From: Candidatus Nomurabacteria bacterium
Lineage (GTDB): Bacteria > Patescibacteriota > Minisyncoccia > Phycocordibacterales > UBA9973
Reading direction: 5' to 3'
NCBI GenBank assembly: GCA_003157195.1
Contig: PMIU01000063.1
Coordinates: 1-8,553 of the forward strand
DNA: 8,553 nt
The translations under genes were made by a program, and so were the position numbers. Below the pieces are notes generated by a model. It was given only the letters and a program-made list of their open reading frames with translations. It did no database searches and was not told the DNA's origin. How positions within the stretch are numbered: position 1 is the first letter of the stretch; each line of letters starts with the position of its first letter. Below are positions 6,612-8,553 of this stretch, piece by piece.

Positions 6612-7910
6612 ATGCGATTCATTAGCTTTTTTCTGCTGGCAATTTTTTTAATTCCGACGCCTTTTTCTTATGCGCAAACTGCCACTGATATCCAAAATAA
6701 AATAAACCAAAATAATTCCAACATTCAAAGTTTGGAACAGGAGATTGCAGCTTACCAGGCAGAGCTAGATAGCATCAGCCAGCAGAAAAGTTCGCTCTCG
6801 AGCTCCATAAAAGCACTCGATATAACCAAAAAAAAATTAAACGCAGATATTGCCGTTACTCAAAATAAAATTGATAAAACAAATCTGACAATCCAAAATT
6901 TGAGTTCAGATATTATTTCCAAGGAAAGCTCTATAAAGAATAATATAAATTCCATTGCTCTTGGAATTAAAAATATAAATGAACTTGAGCAGACAAGCCT
7001 GATAGAAAATATATTATCAGAGGAGAGCTTTACCGTCGTTTGGAATGACATAGAAGATATATCTACGGTGCGAGAAAGTGTCCGGACAGATATATTGAAA
7101 CTAAGACAGGTGAAGGGCGCGCTGGAAGATACCAGGAATACAACTATTGATGCGAAAAATCAGCTGACCAAGCTCAAGTCTCAGCTTTCGGATCAGCAGA
7201 AGATAGTGGCGCAGAATACTCTTGAAAAAAATAATTTGTTAACTCAGACAAAAAACAACGAAGCTAATTACCAAAAATTATTAAAAGACAGAATTGCCAA
7301 AAGAGACGTCTTTGAAAAAGAAATAAGTGATTATGAGGCGCAACTGCAATATGTTCTTGATCCATCGAAGCTCCCACAGGGGCGAGTTTTGAGCTGGCCG
7401 CTCGATAAAATATATGTAACCCAGCTTTTTGGTAAAACAGTGGACTCTAAACGCCTATACACTTCCGGTACACACAGCGGAGTAGATTTTCGCGCATCCG
7501 TCGGTACTCCAGTAATGTCTATGGCCGACGGCATCGTTATGGGAACGGGCGATACCGACCTGACATGTTACGGTGGTTCGTTTGGAAAATTTGTTTTCAT
7601 ACAGTACAACAATGGTCTATCTAGCGCTTTTGGTCATCTATCTTTAATAAAAGTGGTTGAAGGACAAACCATAAAAAGGGGAGAAGTGGTGGGTTACAGT
7701 GGGGCTACTGGACATGTCACCGGTCCGCATTTGCATGTTTCCCTATATGCGCCGGGAGCTGCCAAGATGGGCACTTTGCCGAGTGCCGGTTGCACTGGCC
7801 GTAAATATATAATGCCCCTAGCTCCTGTCACCGGTTATTTAAATGCTTTAGATTTTTTGCCTCCTTATACTATAAATACGACCATTCTAAACAATTCAAC
7901 AGCCGAGTAA
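6612..7910 (+). CDS. Exported coiled-coil M23 family peptidoglycan hydrolase
   Basis: Probable secreted zinc metallopeptidase acting on peptidoglycan cross-links, of the EnvC/NlpD/LytM type. From ATG 6612 it has 432 residues. Residues 1-21 form a signal peptide (hydrophobic FISFFLLAIFLIP, then cleavage near SYA-Q). Residues about 22-255 are a long Gln/Asn/Lys/Ser-rich coiled coil. The C-terminal part is a LytM domain with a complete metal site: His288 and Asp292 in THSGVDF, then His342 in GHLS, and His373 and His375 in GPHLHV. Two cysteines flank parts of this domain (DLTCYGG and SAGCTGR) and could form a disulfide outside the cell; that is inference. The intact ligands suggest an active enzyme rather than a degenerate activator of the EnvC kind. 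A GTG at 6606 could add two residues, but the promoter spacing argues against it. Confidence 0.9.
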   Translation: MRFISFFLLAIFLIPTPFSYAQTATDIQNKINQNNSNIQSLEQEIAAYQAELDSISQQKSSLSSSIKALDITKKKLNADIAVTQNKIDKTNLTIQNLSSDIISKESSIKNNINSIALGIKNINELEQTSLIENILSEESFTVVWNDIEDISTVRESVRTDILKLRQVKGALEDTRNTTIDAKNQLTKLKSQLSDQQKIVAQNTLEKNNLLTQTKNNEANYQKLLKDRIAKRDVFEKEISDYEAQLQYVLDPSKLPQGRVLSWPLDKIYVTQLFGKTVDSKRLYTSGTHSGVDFRASVGTPVMSMADGIVMGTGDTDLTCYGGSFGKFVFIQYNNGLSSAFGHLSLIKVVEGQTIKRGEVVGYSGATGHVTGPHLHVSLYAPGAAKMGTLPSAGCTGRKYIMPLAPVTGYLNALDFLPPYTINTTILNNSTAE

Positions 7911-7950
7911 GCATACTATTTGTCCCTTTTATAATTTGTGGTAAAATCCC

Positions 7951-7980
7951 GTAGTAGAACTTTGCAAAAAGTTTCACTAC
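7951..7980 (+). promoter_or_regulatory. Imperfect palindrome over the -35 of the small membrane gene
   Basis: GTAGTAGAACTTT and AAAGTTTCACTAC form a 13-bp inverted repeat with two central mismatches around GCAA. It covers the -35 candidate TTGCAA (7962-7967) and part of the spacer. As DNA it has the form of an operator. If transcription instead starts from the upstream TGG-TAAAAT (7939-7947), it would be a hairpin with a GNRA-type loop in the 5' leader. Confidence 0.5.
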
Positions 7981-7990
7981 AGGATAAAAT
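7962..7990 (+). promoter_or_regulatory. Promoter of the 50-residue membrane protein gene
   Basis: The -35 candidate TTGCAA (7962-7967) is followed by a 17-bp spacer and the -10 TAAAAT (7985-7990). The ATG comes 6 nt later, at 7997, matching the leaderless spacing of the other genes here. There is no TG extension. A second possible -10, TGG-TAAAAT (7939-7947), lies upstream. Confidence 0.5.
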
Positions 7991-7996
7991 ATAGGT

Positions 7997-8149
7997 ATGA
8001 AAAATATTACAAAAAATGACAAAGAAGGCGGGTTTCTTGAAATAATTGTTCTTATTATCATTGCTTTGCTTTTAATGAGATATTTTGGAATAACTATTTC
8101 TGGAGTTATTAATTGGTTCGCATCTTTCTTTAGAAGTGTTTTAAGATAA
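7997..8149 (+). CDS. Small single-pass membrane protein, 50 residues
   Basis: Function unknown. The N-terminus is polar (MKNITKNDKEGG), then a strongly hydrophobic segment runs from about residue 13 to 35, followed by a short amphipathic tail ending FRSVLR. A promoter-like -10 lies 6 nt before the ATG, which supports the gene despite its size. Its first 38 residues resemble those of the next gene (KN-rich start, a Gly-containing junction, hydrophobic run, then YF-x-I-x-I), suggesting a pair of related proteins. The GG-F-L-E junction is faintly like a prepilin cleavage site, but the Glu is at +3 rather than the usual +5, so a pilin role is not supported. The stop codon lies 2 nt before the palindromic element copy 2. 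Confidence 0.65.
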   Translation: MKNITKNDKEGGFLEIIVLIIIALLLMRYFGITISGVINWFASFFRSVLR

Positions 8150-8151
8150 AG

Positions 8152-8199
8152 GTCGCGCTTTAATGGACAATTACGCGACATGATTCTGCAGAATCACAT
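8152..8199 (+). repeat. Double-hairpin palindromic element, copy 2 (between genes)
   Basis: This 48-bp copy of the element at 1068-1114 fills almost the whole gap between the two small membrane genes. Hairpin 1 has arms GTCGCG (8152-8157) and CGCGAC (8174-8179), a CTT bulge, an inner stem TAAT with ATTA and the loop GGACA. Hairpin 2 is the perfect palindrome GATTCTGCAGAATC (8182-8195). The final CACAT runs directly into ATG 8200. The identity with copy 1 also includes GATAAA just upstream, here overlapping the stop codon of the previous gene. Confidence 0.85.
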
Positions 8200-8541
8200 A
8201 TGTTAAATCTTAACAAAAACAAACAGAGTGGCATAAGTATATTAGGAATTCTTGTTTTTGGTTTTATTTTAATTTTAGTTCTAAGTTATTTCAATATAAG
8301 TATCAAAACTGTCGTTAACAGCCCTACCGGACAAGATAACATAAGCTATGTGCAGGGGACTAGTCAAAGCGTCTGGGACAAGTATCTGGCCGCTCCGGCG
8401 CATTACCTCTGGCAAGATGTTTGGGTAAATATTTTTTGGAAAGGTTTTATTTCTAATATGGAACGCATCCGCGATGGTCAGCCTACTGACTTCGACAACG
8501 CAGCCAAAAGTGTGCAAGTAGAGACGCAGATTAAGCAGTAA
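8200..8541 (+). CDS. Single-pass membrane protein with extracytoplasmic domain, 113 residues
   Basis: Function unknown. Residues 1-11 are polar (MLNLNKNKQSG), residues about 12-32 form one membrane segment, and about 80 soluble residues follow, with aromatic positions (VWDKYLAAPAHYLWQDVW) and a charged end. Lys and Asn before the membrane segment suggest N-in, C-out. The first 39 residues resemble those of the preceding 50-residue protein. A stop in frame at 8161 leaves ATG 8200 as the only reasonable start. No Shine-Dalgarno sequence and no -10 at the usual spacing are seen, so it is probably read from the upstream promoter through the palindromic element. From memory, similar small proteins recur in Parcubacteria. 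It ends 12 nt before the window edge, and no terminator is visible. Confidence 0.7.
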   Translation: MLNLNKNKQSGISILGILVFGFILILVLSYFNISIKTVVNSPTGQDNISYVQGTSQSVWDKYLAAPAHYLWQDVWVNIFWKGFISNMERIRDGQPTDFDNAAKSVQVETQIKQ

Positions 8542-8553
8542 GGGGAGTGCTTT

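Noticed and set aside
8007..8045. Type IV prepilin in the 50-residue protein
   Set aside because: The GG-F-L-E junction lacks Glu at +5, the chain is very short and no pilus gene is nearby.
7870..8181. Antisense open frame across 7997-8149
   Set aside because: It is the shadow of the 50-residue gene and of the palindromic element; the sense gene has a promoter and a membrane segment.
1..8553. CRISPR array, tRNA or rRNA gene, or transposase gene
   Set aside because: No regularly spaced repeats, no cloverleaf-like or rRNA-like segment and no transposase motifs were found on either strand.

Overview
The window looks like chromosomal DNA from a Candidate Phyla Radiation bacterium (Patescibacteria, probably Parcubacteria-like). 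This rests on family recognition, not on a search. The first gene belongs to a cysteine-rich zinc-ribbon family that is common in those genomes. The cell-wall proteins are compact and divergent, the DNA is AT-rich, and several genes look leaderless. UGA is used as a stop (end of mraY), so the Gracilibacteria/Absconditabacteria code is unlikely.

Layout, all genes on the + strand: (1) 2-1219, the 3' part of a zinc-ribbon repeat protein; (2) 1282-4589, a dcw-type operon mraY-ftsW-murG that makes and flips/polymerises lipid-linked peptidoglycan precursors; (3) 4712-6202, glutamyl-tRNA synthetase gltX; (4) 6221-6592, a small DUF6941-like protein; (5) 6612-7910, an exported coiled-coil M23 peptidoglycan hydrolase; (6) 7997-8149 and 8200-8541, two small single-pass membrane proteins with similar N-termini. 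Lipid I/II synthesis (MraY, MurG), septal polymerisation (FtsW) and wall cleavage (M23 protein) make cell-wall growth the main theme. gltX is unrelated housekeeping.

Two non-coding layers stand out. First, a 47-48 bp double-hairpin element occurs twice: once in frame inside the zinc-binding part of the first gene (1068-1114) and once between the two small membrane genes (8152-8199), where it ends exactly at the next ATG. All six substitutions between the copies fall into three base-paired couples, so pairing is preserved in both. Second, five genes (1282, 4712, 6221, 6612, 7997) have a TANNAT box exactly 6 nt before the ATG. This implies transcription starting at or next to the start codon, i.e. 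leaderless mRNAs. It also corrects the starts of the DUF6941-like and M23 genes.

A GC-rich hairpin repeat is present in opposite orientations at 1220-1260 and 4605-4636, on both sides of the mraY-ftsW-murG operon. A 30-bp imperfect palindrome covers the -35 region of the 7997 promoter and may be an operator.
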